Shown piece by piece: positions 33,046 to 41,326 of a DNA stretch of 64,000 nucleotides. The notes below the pieces were generated by a model. The model was given only the letters and a program-made list of their open reading frames with translations. It did not search any database and had not been told where the DNA came from. Source of the DNA: Nocardia brasiliensis ATCC 700358. GTDB taxonomy: Bacteria; Actinomycetota; Actinomycetes; Mycobacteriales; Mycobacteriaceae. Position 1 is the stretch's first letter. Each line of letters opens with the position of its first letter. Both the position numbers and the translations under genes were made by a program. The DNA is taken from positions 2,542,001-2,606,000 of the forward strand of contig NC_018681.1 of the NCBI RefSeq assembly GCF_000250675.2, in the 5' to 3' direction.

Positions 33046-33717
33046 TTAAACCGCGGTACCGGGGGAAACCTGCGGCTTCGGGGCTCGCATCTTGCGGATC
33101 TGGGACGCCCGGACGAACGCGTACCAGCCGAGTTTGAACCCGGTGTCGGTGGTGTCGGGGAAGCGCTCCCGGACCCGGTTGTTGACGATCCGGCCGAGCA
33201 CGAAGCCCTCGGCGATCATGAAGAACATCATGACCAGCATCGCCAGCGTGACGATGGTCTGCAGCGCGGGCGCCACGAACATCGACAGGATCAGCACCAG
33301 CGCCATCGGCATGAACAGGCCGACCAGGTTGCGCCGGGCGTCGACGAGGTCGCGGACGAACCCGCGCACCGGCCCCTGATCACGCGGCAGCAGGTACTTG
33401 TCCTCGCCGGCGAGCATGCGGTTGCGCCGGTCGGCGACCGCGGCCTTGCGTTCGGCGGAGGCCGCTTTGCGCTCCTCCTTGGTGCCGCGGGTGGCCTTGC
33501 GCCGGGCGCGGGCCTCCTTCGCGGTCAGGGGTGCGGGAGCCACCGGACCACGGCGCTTGCCTTGTGCGTCACGGCGTTTCGGAGTGGGACGGCCCTTGCC
33601 CGCAGTGGTGGTAACCGCTGTTCGGGTGGAGCCCGCGGTCGAGTTGCCGTCCGCGGTCGCCGTCTCATCGGCGGCCGCGTCGGTGCTGCTGGACTCGCCG
33701 CGACGGAACAATTTCAC
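33046..33717 (-). CDS. DUF3043 membrane protein (Rv2206 homologue)
   Basis: A 223-residue protein. The first 110 residues are polar and Lys/Arg-rich (K-R-R-D-A-Q-G-K-R-R, then K-E-A-R-A-R-R-K-A-T-R), followed by Y-L-L-P-R-D-Q-G-P-V-R and two transmembrane helices (about residues 134-152 and 156-175), and a short basic tail. This layout is that of DUF3043, conserved in actinobacteria at this position; function unknown. It starts at GTG 33717 with a -10 element 7 nt upstream. Confidence 0.88.
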   Translation of the reverse strand: MKLFRRGESSSTDAAADETATADGNSTAGSTRTAVTTTAGKGRPTPKRRDAQGKRRGPVAPAPLTAKEARARRKATRGTKEERKAASAERKAAVADRRNRMLAGEDKYLLPRDQGPVRGFVRDLVDARRNLVGLFMPMALVLILSMFVAPALQTIVTLAMLVMMFFMIAEGFVLGRIVNNRVRERFPDTTDTGFKLGWYAFVRASQIRKMRAPKPQVSPGTAV

Positions 33718-33724
33718 ACCGACC

Positions 33725-33730
33725 AGGCTA
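33725..33730 (-). promoter_or_regulatory. -10 element for leaderless DUF3043 transcript
   Basis: TAGCCT on the minus strand, 7 nt before the GTG start. Confidence 0.55.
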
Positions 33731-33912
33731 TTCGATGGAATACGCGGCGGGAAATGCGGTCCGATTCGCGCAGGTGCGTGGGGTCACAGAGGTGACGTGT
33801 TCCTTCGCGCACGATGGTGGCAAGATGGGGAATAGCAGCCCGCCGAGTGGTGTTGACCGACACGACCCGTGCGCTGTTCACGGGTCGACGACAGGTTCCT
33901 CGAGGAGAGTTC

Positions 33913-34269
33913 ATGACTGTGCAGAACGAGACCGCCACCGAAACCCACGGTGTGGTGCTGACCGACGCTGCCGCCAGCAAGGCGAAGGCGCTGCTGGACC
34001 AGGAGGGTCGCGACGACCTGGCGCTGCGGATCGCCGTGCAGCCGGGTGGTTGTGCCGGCCTGCGATACCAGCTCTTCTTCGACGACCGCTCGCTCGACGG
34101 TGACCTGACCGTCGATTTCGACGGCGTCAAGCTGGCTGTCGACCGGATGAGCGCCCCGTACGTGCAGGGTGCGTCCATCGACTTCGTCGACACCATCGAG
34201 AAGCAGGGCTTCACGATCGACAACCCGAACGCCACCGGCTCCTGCGCCTGCGGCGATTCCTTCAACTGA
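33913..34269 (+). CDS. A-type iron-sulphur carrier (HesB/IscA/ErpA family)
   Basis: A 118-residue protein with the three conserved Cys of A-type carriers: G-G-C-A-G-L-R-Y and the C-terminal G-S-C-A-C-G-D-S-F. It should deliver Fe-S clusters to client enzymes; in this window LipA and the Rieske protein QcrA are possible clients. The start at ATG 33913 is set by AGGAGAG 5-6 nt upstream. It is the counterpart of Rv2204c and, unlike many neighbours, has a normal 5' leader. Confidence 0.92.
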   Translation: MTVQNETATETHGVVLTDAAASKAKALLDQEGRDDLALRIAVQPGGCAGLRYQLFFDDRSLDGDLTVDFDGVKLAVDRMSAPYVQGASIDFVDTIEKQGFTIDNPNATGSCACGDSFN

Positions 34270-34307
34270 GACCACGCGTCGTCCGCGGGTCCACCGCGTA
34301 ACAGCCC

Positions 34308-34333
34308 ACCCCACGTGAGAACTCACGTGGGGT
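34308..34333 (+). terminator. Terminator of the Fe-S carrier gene
   Basis: ACCCCACGTGAG and CTCACGTGGGGT are perfect 12-bp arms separated by AA; the innermost pairs must open to form the loop. 38 nt after the stop. Confidence 0.75.
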
Positions 34334-34524
34334 TGCGTGTTTCCGGCCCGCGTCGTGTCCTGCCACGCCAGGGCCGAACCATCGCTTGCCGCCGTGGATC
34401 TCGCGGCGCAGATATGCCCCGATCGGGGTATCGGAGCGGCGGCGCGGGATTGGTACGGTGATGCAGGGGAAGTTGTTTTCCCGGTCTTCACCGCCTGTCG
34501 CCTACCGTTGAAGGGCTCAGCCTC

Positions 34525-35493
34525 GTGTCCATCGCCGTTTCCGCGTCCATTGCCACCGACCACCTCATGCGTTTTCCGGGACGGTTCGCCGACGCACTGC
34601 TGGCCGATCAGCTCGACCACGTCTCGCTGAGCTTCCTCGTCGACGATCTGCAGATCCGCCGCGGTGGTGTCGCGGGCAACATCGTCTACGCGATGGGCCT
34701 GCTCAACCGTAAGCCGCTGCTCGTCGGTGCCGTGGGCGCCGACTTCGCCGAATACCGGCAGTGGCTGGAATCGCACGGTGTCGACTGCTCCGGCGTGCTG
34801 ATCTCGGAGAAGGCGCACACCGCGCGGTTCGTGTGCACCACCGACGACGATATGGCCCAGATCGCGTCGTTCTACCCGGGTGCGATGAGCGAGGCCCGCG
34901 ACATCTCGATCGGCGATCTCGCGCAGAAGCACGCGCTGGATCTGGTGCTGGTCGGCGCCAACGACCCCGAGGCGATGTTGAAGCACACCGCCGAATGCCG
35001 CGCGCTCGGCATCCCGTTCGCCGCGGACCCGTCCCAGCAGCTGGCCCGCCTCGACGGCGACCAGGCCGTGCAGCTGATCGACGGCGCCGCATACCTTTTC
35101 ACGAACAAGTACGAGTGGGCGCTGCTGCTGCAGAAGACCGGGCTCACCGAGGCCGAAATCGCGCAGAAGGTCGGCGTCCGGGTGACCACGCTCAGCGAGC
35201 ACGGCGTGCAGATCGTCGATCGGGACGGTACCGAGCTCACCGTCGGCGTGGTCCCGGAAACCACCAAGGTCGAGCCGACCGGCGTCGGTGACGCGTTCCG
35301 CGCCGGCTTCCTCACCGGCCACACCGCGGGCCTCAGCCTGGAACGTTCCGCTCAGCTCGGTTCCCTGATCGCCGTGCTCGTCCTGGAGACCATGGGCACC
35401 CAGGAGTGGACCCTGAACAAGGAAACCGCCCTGGACCGCCTCGCCGAGGCCTACGGCGCCGACGCCGCCGCGGAAATCAAGCCCCTGCTCTGA
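34525..35493 (+). CDS. adoK: Adenosine kinase (PfkB family)
   Basis: A 322-residue PfkB-family sugar/nucleoside kinase; phosphorylates adenosine to AMP in purine salvage. G-G-V-A-G-N-I-V-Y-A is the N-terminal substrate motif and P-T-G-V-G-D-A-F-R-A-G-F the anion-hole/catalytic motif with Asp. Position next to the Fe-S carrier and near asnB matches Rv2202c, the bacterial-type adenosine kinase of M. tuberculosis. GTG 34525 follows GAAGGG by 9 nt. Confidence 0.92.
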   Translation: MSIAVSASIATDHLMRFPGRFADALLADQLDHVSLSFLVDDLQIRRGGVAGNIVYAMGLLNRKPLLVGAVGADFAEYRQWLESHGVDCSGVLISEKAHTARFVCTTDDDMAQIASFYPGAMSEARDISIGDLAQKHALDLVLVGANDPEAMLKHTAECRALGIPFAADPSQQLARLDGDQAVQLIDGAAYLFTNKYEWALLLQKTGLTEAEIAQKVGVRVTTLSEHGVQIVDRDGTELTVGVVPETTKVEPTGVGDAFRAGFLTGHTAGLSLERSAQLGSLIAVLVLETMGTQEWTLNKETALDRLAEAYGADAAAEIKPLL

Positions 35494-35560
35494 GCGCATA
35501 ACCTGTTCCGCCGCAGACGAAGTCGGGCACGGCGGGCTGACGCCTGCGAGCCACCGATCG

Positions 35561-35821
35561 GCTCGTTGTATGGCCGCTGATGTGCGGTGCCGGGTAGGCG
35601 AGGGCGGGTAGGTGCACTGACGGGCGCGATCTGCGTCGCACGGATTGGCTCGTTGTATGGCCGCCGATGTGCGGTGCCGGGTAGGCGATGGCGGGCAGTT
35701 GCACTGACGGGCGCGATCTGCGTCGCACGGATTGGCTCGTTGCACGCCAACTGATGTGCGGTGCGGGTAGGCGATGGCGGGCACGTGCACTGACGAGCAC
35801 GACCTGCGTCACGGATGCGCC
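35561..35821. repeat. 87-bp minisatellite, three units
   Basis: GCTCGTTG starts units at 35561, 35648 and 35735, exactly 87 bp apart. Each contains GATGTGCGGTGC, GGGTAGGCGA and TGCACTGACG(G/A)GC. It starts 67 bp after the adoK stop. Confidence 0.93.
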
Positions 35822-35874
35822 GACTCCAGCCGACCCGGGCGAGGTAGGCCGCGCCCGAATTGCGGGAGTGCACA

Positions 35875-36545
35875 GGTGCGCGGCGGGCTGGTTCAGCACA
35901 GCGTCGCGGGCGAGGGCCGGGGGATCGCACAGCCACTTTCGGGCCGATTGTTGCCCGATGTGCGGATACGCGGCAAGCAGGAATACGTGAGTTGTGCCGC
36001 CGCGCACTTTTTGTCGGGCTGCGCGCGTGTTTGCTGACGAACACGCGCGCGGCGAGCAAATTGGTGCGCGGCGGGCGAATAGGTGCGCGGCGGGCTGATT
36101 CAGCACAGTGTCGCGGGCGGGTTCCGGCGGATCGCCCGGCGCGAGCGTATCGAGGGTTACTCGTGCCGCACAGCCACTTTCGGGCCGATTGTTGCCGGAC
36201 GTGCGGATACGCGGCAAGCAGGAATACGTGAGTTGTGCCGCCGCGCACTTTTTGTCGGGCCGCGCGCGTGTTTGCTGACGGACACGCGCGCGGCGGGCGA
36301 ATTGGTGCGCGGCGGGCGAATAGGTGCGCGGCGGGCTGATTCAGCACAGCGTCGCGGGCGTGGCCCGGATCCACGTGGCCCGGGGGATCACCTGGCGTGA
36401 GCGCATCTGGGGTTACGCGTGTCGCACAGCCAGTTTCCGGCCGATTGTTGCCGGACGTGCGGACACGCGGCAAGCAGGAATACGTGAGTTGTGCTGCCGC
36501 GCACTTTTTGTCGGGTTGCGCGCGTGTTTGCTGACGAACACGCGC
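35875..36545. repeat. Three copies of a ~207-256 bp repeat with internal hairpin
   Basis: TTCAGCACAG starts at 35892, 36099 and 36340, and TGCGGA(T/C)ACGCGGCAAGCAG at 35962, 36202 and 36458. Every copy ends in GTCGGG(C/T)(T/C)GCGCGCGTGTTT, a 7-8 nt loop and the complement AACACGCGCGCGGCG, followed by AATTGGTGCGCGGCGGGCGA. The hairpin resembles the one at 142-211. Confidence 0.92.
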
Positions 36546-36547
36546 GC

Positions 36548-36663
36548 GGCGAGCGAATTGGTGCGCGGCGAGCAAATTGGTGCGCCGCGGGCTAATTGGT
36601 GCGCCGCGGGCTAATTGGTGCGCCGCGGGCTAATTGGTGCGCGGCGGGCTGATTGGTGCGCGG
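36548..36663. repeat. 19-bp minisatellite, six units
   Basis: ATTGGTGCGC starts at 36557, 36576, 36595, 36614, 36633 and 36652, exactly 19 bp apart (unit CGCGGGCTAATTGGTGCGC). It continues the tail of the larger repeat before it and is followed by one more GACACGCGCGCGGTGGGCGA hairpin arm at about 36698. Confidence 0.94.
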
Positions 36664-36766
36664 CAGCTGCGTCGATCGGGCTGTCCGCACCGCTGACGGA
36701 CACGCGCGCGGTGGGCGAATAGGTGCGGGGGAGCCATTTTGATCGCGCTGTTCGTGCGCTGAACGA

Positions 36767-36803
36767 CGAAGTGCCCCGCGGCCGGAGGCGGAGGGGCACT
36801 TCG
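36767..36803 (-). terminator. asnB terminator hairpin
   Basis: CGAAGTGCCCC (36767-36777) and GGGGCACTTCG (36793-36803), 11-bp perfect stem, 15-nt loop, 8 nt after the asnB stop. Confidence 0.85.
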
Positions 36804-36811
36804 CGTGTGAT

Positions 36812-38755
36812 CTACAGGGAGACCGGGTAGACCGGCTCTTGGATATCGGGCTTGATGCGGTCTTCGACGAAGATGCCGTGCCAGACCATGAAGACGAGCA
36901 GGGTCCAGAGGCGGCGGCTGTGGTCGACGCCGCCGGCGCGGTGCGCGACGAGCATGTCGCTGATCGCGGCTTTGTTCAGCAGGTGGTCGGTCTGTGATTC
37001 GAGGATCTGCTGCTGGGCCCAGTCGTAGAGTTCGGTGCCGCGCAGCCAGTGCCGCAGCGGCACCGGGAAACCGAGCTTGGCGCGGTGCAGTACATGGGGC
37101 GGGACGATGCCCTCGAGTGCCTGGCGCAGCGCGTATTTCGTGGTTTCCTTGGTGATCTTCTGCTCGAACGGCAGCCCTTCGGCGACCCGCAGCACCTCGG
37201 AATCCAGGAACGGCACCCGCAATTCGAGCGAGTTGGCCATGGTCATCTTGTCGGCCTTGACCAGGATGTCGCCGCGCAACCAGGTGAACAGATCCAGGTG
37301 TTGCATGCGCGCCACCGGATCCCAGCCGCGCGACTGCGCGTAGATCGGTGCGGTGACGTCCTGATGCGTCCATTCGGGCCGGAATTCGCGCAGCACGGAA
37401 CGCAATTGGGCGTCGTTGAAGCTGCGCGCGTTGCCGTAGTAGCGCTGTTCGAGAGTGAGCGAACCGCGGTGCAGCAGGCTTTTGCCCCTGGTGCCGTCCG
37501 GGATGCGGTCGGACAGCTTGCCCGCCAACCTGCGCAGCGCGCCGGGCAGGTACTCGAACGGCTTGAGCGACAACGGCTCCCGGTAGATCGTGTACCCGCC
37601 GAACAGTTCGTCGGCGCCCTCACCGGAAAGCACGACCTTGACGTGCTTACGCGCCTCCTTGGCCACGAAGTACAGCGGCACCAGCGCCGGGTCGGCCACC
37701 GGATCGTCGAGATACCAGACGATTTCGGGGATGGCGGCGGCGAATTCGCTGGGGGACACCACCTTCACGATGTGCCTGGCGCCGATCGCCTCGGCGCTCT
37801 CCGCGGCCACATCGACCTCGGAGTAGCCTTCGCGCTCGAACCCGGTGGTGAAGGTGATCAGCTTCGGGTTGTGTCGCATGGCCAGCGCCGCGACGGCGGT
37901 GGAGTCGATGCCGCCGGAGAGGAAGGAACCGACGGTGACGTCGGCGCGCATGTGCTTGGCGACCGAGTCCTCGAGCGCCTCGGCGATCTCGCGGTAGCGC
38001 GCGGCCGCCGCACCTTCGGCGAACGGACGCACAGTGAATTGCGGGTGGAAATACCGGGTGATCTCCGGCGTCGCGCCCGGCCGCACCGTCGCGTAACTGC
38101 CGGATTCGAGCCGCCGGATGTCCTTGTGCAGGGTCTCGGCTTCGGGCACGTATTGCAGCACTGTGTAGTGCTCCAGCGCGCGCGGGTCGAGCGCGTCGGT
38201 CAGCTGCAGCGGGGCCAGCAGCTCGAGCAGGCTCTTCTTCTCGCTGCCGAACGCGGTCCCGCCGGGGCCGGTGGCCAGGAACAAGGGCTTGATGCCGAAC
38301 GGGTCGCGGGCCAGGAACAGCGCGTTGGTCTCGGTGTCCCAGATCGCGAACGCGAACATGCCGCGCAGCTTGCGCACCGCCTCAGGACCCCAGTAGTGGA
38401 ACGCCGCGACGACGGCCTCACCGTCGCCCTCGGTGCGGAAGATCGAATCCCCGGCGTACTCCGCGCCGTGCGCCTCGGCCAGTTCCTTGCGCAGCTCGAT
38501 GTAGTTGTAGATCTCGCCGTTGAAGGTCAGCGCGTAGCGCTCCCGGTTCTCCGGCGGGCCCCAGCGCAGCGGCTGGTGCGAGTGCTCGATATCGATGATC
38601 GACAGGCGGTTGAACCCGAAGATCATGTGGTCGTCGTGCCAGGTGCCGCGCTCGTCGGGGCCGCGATGCCGGACGCAGTGCAGGGCGTCGTACACCTGCT
38701 CGACCACGCCAGGTGCTGCTTCGTCAGATGTCAGAAACCCGAGCAGTCCACACAC
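36812..38755 (-). CDS. asnB: Asparagine synthetase (glutamine-hydrolysing)
   Basis: A 647-residue two-domain enzyme. The class-II glutaminase starts C-G-L-L-G-F right after the initiator, so Cys2 becomes the nucleophile; R-G-P-D-E-R-G-T and N-G-E-I-Y-N-Y follow. The synthetase half has the ATP-pyrophosphatase loop S-G-G-I-D-S-T and G-E-G-A-D-E-L-F-G-G-Y. The start codon is GTG (38755), the only position that leaves Cys at residue 2. In M. tuberculosis the neighbouring homologue is also between adoK and ctaC and some evidence links it to amidation of peptidoglycan or other acceptors; free asparagine is the default assumption. Confidence 0.95.
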   Translation of the reverse strand: MCGLLGFLTSDEAAPGVVEQVYDALHCVRHRGPDERGTWHDDHMIFGFNRLSIIDIEHSHQPLRWGPPENRERYALTFNGEIYNYIELRKELAEAHGAEYAGDSIFRTEGDGEAVVAAFHYWGPEAVRKLRGMFAFAIWDTETNALFLARDPFGIKPLFLATGPGGTAFGSEKKSLLELLAPLQLTDALDPRALEHYTVLQYVPEAETLHKDIRRLESGSYATVRPGATPEITRYFHPQFTVRPFAEGAAAARYREIAEALEDSVAKHMRADVTVGSFLSGGIDSTAVAALAMRHNPKLITFTTGFEREGYSEVDVAAESAEAIGARHIVKVVSPSEFAAAIPEIVWYLDDPVADPALVPLYFVAKEARKHVKVVLSGEGADELFGGYTIYREPLSLKPFEYLPGALRRLAGKLSDRIPDGTRGKSLLHRGSLTLEQRYYGNARSFNDAQLRSVLREFRPEWTHQDVTAPIYAQSRGWDPVARMQHLDLFTWLRGDILVKADKMTMANSLELRVPFLDSEVLRVAEGLPFEQKITKETTKYALRQALEGIVPPHVLHRAKLGFPVPLRHWLRGTELYDWAQQQILESQTDHLLNKAAISDMLVAHRAGGVDHSRRLWTLLVFMVWHGIFVEDRIKPDIQEPVYPVSL

Positions 38756-39224
38756 GGCGTCGGCAACCTCGTTTCTCGTGCAGGGGCGCGGCCCGGACGG
38801 GGGCGCCCGAATGTCTTGCGGGGGCGGCGCGCAGTGTCTGCCGCGAGCGGTCGTGCCGGGACGTGCCGGGGCCTGCCCTCGCGGTGAGCACAGCGGCCGA
38901 AATGTTGTGTCCGAGTATGCCGCACGCCGCCCCTCCGCGCGTCGCGCGCACCCTGTCCAGGGCTTTTGCCGAGGTGCGCGGGGACGGACGCGCAGGTGAA
39001 CACGACCGGTACCCTGGCCCGCGCGCGATCGGCGGAGTGTCGAATGCGACCCGACGACAAACGGGGCGCTCGTTTGGTCTACGCTGCGTAGTACTCAGGC
39101 CATTCTCAGGCGGCGCACGCGCTCGACCGGGGAGGCCTGACATGTGCTTAGAACGTATCGCCGGGGCGGTCGCAGCCCCGGCGGTGCAAATGTCGGAATG
39201 TGTGGCGACCAGGAAGGCGTGAGC
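38756..39224. other. Divergent region asnB / ctaC
   Basis: No gene is recognised in these 469 bp. CTACGCTGCGTAG at 39079-39091 is a short palindrome that contains a TACGCT -10-like hexamer, and AGGAAGG at 39211-39217 is the ctaC ribosome binding site, so ctaC probably has a leader of about 130 nt. Confidence 0.5.
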
Positions 39225-40301
39225 GTGGCGCACAAGGCGAGCGAAGAGATCGGGGCACGACCCTCGCGGGGCCGGATCCTTCGGCGGGCCGGGCTGGCGG
39301 TGTCCCTCGGGATCACCGCGCTGCTCGTCTCGGGCTGCTCGATCGACAATGTTTGGCTGCGGTTCGGCTGGCCCTCGGGTGTCACGCCGCAGGCCACCCG
39401 GATGCGGGAACTGTGGACCTGGTCGATCATCGCCGCCCTGGTGATGGGTGTGATCGTGTGGGGACTGACGTTCTGGACCGTCGTCTTCCACCGCAAGAAG
39501 CCCGACTCCCCGGAGTTCCCGCGGCAGACCGGTTACAACGTGCCACTGGAGCTGACCTACACGGCCGTGCCGTTCGTCATCATCGCGGTGCTGTTCTACT
39601 TCACCGTGGTCGTGCAGAACTACGTGCACGAGAAGGTCGCCGACCCGGACGTCACCGTCGACGTGACCGCGTTCCAGTGGAACTGGAAGTTCGGCTACCG
39701 CGACGTGAACTTCAAGGACGGCTACCGCTTCGAGGGCATCGACACCACGCGTGAGGCCGCGAACCAGGAGCAGCTCGAGGAGTACAAGGAGCGGACCAAG
39801 GACGGTCACCCGCAGCCGGGCCCGGTACACGGCAAGCCGGAGAACGACATCCTGTCCTACCTGCACTACGACAAGGTCGAGACCTACGGCTCCAGCTCCG
39901 AGATCCCGGTGCTCGTACTGCCGACCAACAAGATCATCGAGTTCCAGCTGGCCGCCGCCGACGTGGTGCACGCCTTCTGGGTGCCCGAGTTCCTGTTCAA
40001 GCGTGACGTGATGCCGAACCCGAAGGAAAACCACTCGGACAACGTCTTCCAGATCACCAAGATCGAGAAGGAAGGCGCGTTCGTCGGCCGCTGCGCCGAG
40101 ATGTGCGGCACCTTCCACTCGATGATGAACTTCGAGGTCCGCGCGGTCTCGCCGGAGAAGTTCACCAAGTACCTGGATGCGCGCCGGGCGGGCAAGACCA
40201 ACGCCGAAGCGTTGGAGTCCATCGGTGAGTCGCCGGTCGCCACGTCGACCCGGCCGTTCAACACCGAGCGCACGACCAAGACCGCGGCCGAGGCAAAGTA
40301 A
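39225..40301 (+). CDS. ctaC: Cytochrome c oxidase subunit II
   Basis: A 358-residue lipoprotein-type subunit of the aa3 oxidase. The signal peptide ends in the lipobox L-V-S-G-C. Two transmembrane helices follow (about 65-85 and 110-130), then the cupredoxin domain with a long insert (residues 155-220) typical of actinobacteria. The CuA ligands are in G-R-C-A-E-M-C-G-T-F-H-S-M-M with Cys290 and Cys294. GTG 39225 is chosen since AGGAAGG lies 7 nt upstream; GTG 39219 would be too close. It accepts electrons from the QcrC cytochrome c domain encoded 22 kb away. Confidence 0.95.
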   Translation: MAHKASEEIGARPSRGRILRRAGLAVSLGITALLVSGCSIDNVWLRFGWPSGVTPQATRMRELWTWSIIAALVMGVIVWGLTFWTVVFHRKKPDSPEFPRQTGYNVPLELTYTAVPFVIIAVLFYFTVVVQNYVHEKVADPDVTVDVTAFQWNWKFGYRDVNFKDGYRFEGIDTTREAANQEQLEEYKERTKDGHPQPGPVHGKPENDILSYLHYDKVETYGSSSEIPVLVLPTNKIIEFQLAAADVVHAFWVPEFLFKRDVMPNPKENHSDNVFQITKIEKEGAFVGRCAEMCGTFHSMMNFEVRAVSPEKFTKYLDARRAGKTNAEALESIGESPVATSTRPFNTERTTKTAAEAK

Positions 40302-40315
40302 GGGACTGATCTGAC

Positions 40316-40732
40316 ATGAAGATCGAAGCGCGCATATTCGAGTTGCTGACGCTGTTCTTCGCGATCACCGCGGTGATCTACGGCTACTTCACCGGCCAGT
40401 CCCGTACCGGTGTGGAGTGGGCGGGCACCACCGCGATCGTGCTGACCGCGGGCCTGTCGCTGATCATCGGCACCTACTTCCGTTTCGTCGCGCGTCGCCT
40501 CGACCTGCGGCCGGAAGACTACGAGGACGCCGAGATCGTGGACGGCGCAGGCGATCTGGGCTTCTTCTCGCCCGGTAGCTTCTGGCCCATCCTGCTCGCC
40601 GGCGCGGGCTCCATCACCGCCCTCGGCCTGGCCTTCTTCCAGTTCTGGCTGATCGGCCTCGGCGTGGTCTGCGTCCTCGCCGCCGCCGCGGGTCTGGTGT
40701 TCGAGTACTACCTGGGCCCCGAAAAGCACTGA
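40316..40732 (+). CDS. ctaF: Cytochrome c oxidase subunit IV (actinobacterial CtaF)
   Basis: A 138-residue membrane protein with four helices in two pairs, separated by the polar segment R-R-L-D-L-R-P-E-D-Y-E-D-A-E-I. This small subunit is specific to actinobacterial aa3 oxidases within the bc1-aa3 supercomplex. It starts 14 bp after ctaC and is followed by a strong terminator, so ctaC-ctaF is a two-gene operon. Confidence 0.94.
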   Translation: MKIEARIFELLTLFFAITAVIYGYFTGQSRTGVEWAGTTAIVLTAGLSLIIGTYFRFVARRLDLRPEDYEDAEIVDGAGDLGFFSPGSFWPILLAGAGSITALGLAFFQFWLIGLGVVCVLAAAAGLVFEYYLGPEKH

Positions 40733-40742
40733 GCCCGTTCGG

Positions 40743-40777
40743 CGAAAGCCCCCTCGGTTCGCCCGAGGGGGCTTTCG
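40743..40777 (+). terminator. ctaC-ctaF terminator
   Basis: CGAAAGCCCCCTCGG (40743-40757) pairs perfectly with CCGAGGGGGCTTTCG (40763-40777) over a 5-nt loop, 10 nt after the ctaF stop, and is followed by TCGTTTCC. The strongest classical terminator in the window. Confidence 0.92.
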
Positions 40778-40795
40778 TCGTTTCCGGTGCGCGCC

Positions 40796-40801
40796 TAGGT
40801 T
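40796..40801 (+). promoter_or_regulatory. -10 element for leaderless transcript of the next gene
   Basis: TAGGTT 6 nt before the GTG at 40808. Confidence 0.55.
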
Positions 40802-40807
40802 GGGCGC

Positions 40808-41296
40808 GTGGACATCATCGACGTGATCGTCACGTTCGCGAAAACCGGTCGAATCGGGGCGCTGCGGTTGGGTCTGCGCGGCGACGAACTGGTGGCGGCG
40901 CTGCGCGAGGTCGGTGTGCCGTTCCGGGAATCCGACGATTTCAGGGACTTTTTGCAGCGGGAGGAAAGTGTCGAGGTGCACATCGGCGACGGCGAGTTGC
41001 GCATGCTGGGTTTGGACCGAATCGGTTGGCGTGCACCGGAATTCCAGCTGCCCGGCGGGGGCGGGTCCGTGCAAGGTGGAGTAGTTGTATTGCCGATGGA
41101 CCGGACTTTGGCGTTGCTCGACGAGCACGACTGCCCATGGCACCCGTTTCCGCCGCTCACCTTCGACTCGCAGACCACCATCGAGACCTCGTGCGGGGTG
41201 CAGTTGACCTTCGCACCGGACGAAACCACAAGCGAATATCTGCTGCACTGTATGTACGCGTCGACGCGGGACACGGGACCGCGGCTGGACAGTTGA
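40808..41296 (+). CDS. Conserved hypothetical protein, 162 residues
   Basis: A soluble acidic protein beginning V-D-I-I-D-V-I-V-T-F-A-K-T-G-R-I-G-A-L, with V-P-F-R-E-S-D-D-F-R-D-F and F-P-P-L-T-F-D-S-Q-T-T-I-E-T. The layout (short domain with a predicted alpha/beta core and no export signal) is reminiscent of small intracellular immunity-like proteins, but no family is recognised. Its TGA stop at 41294-41296 is formed by the first three bases of a palindromic-element half copy, so the original C-terminus may have been a little different. Confidence 0.65.
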   Translation: MDIIDVIVTFAKTGRIGALRLGLRGDELVAALREVGVPFRESDDFRDFLQREESVEVHIGDGELRMLGLDRIGWRAPEFQLPGGGGSVQGGVVVLPMDRTLALLDEHDCPWHPFPPLTFDSQTTIETSCGVQLTFAPDETTSEYLLHCMYASTRDTGPRLDS

Positions 41297-41316
41297 TCAC
41301 CAGGTGATGGTGGCGG
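41294..41316. repeat. Half copy of the palindromic element (element B)
   Basis: TGATCACCAGGTGATGGTGG plus CGG is one arm of the element, with one change that makes ATCACCAGGTGAT a near palindrome by itself. The loop part (GACGCCTCTCGTCAGATGCC) follows, but instead of the second arm the SDR coding sequence begins; its stop codon lies within the loop-like segment. Confidence 0.85.
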
Positions 41317-41326
41317 ACGCCTCTCG

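Noticed and set aside
38756..39224. An additional small gene between asnB and ctaC
   Set aside because: Open frames there are shadows or lack a start signal and any resemblance to a protein.
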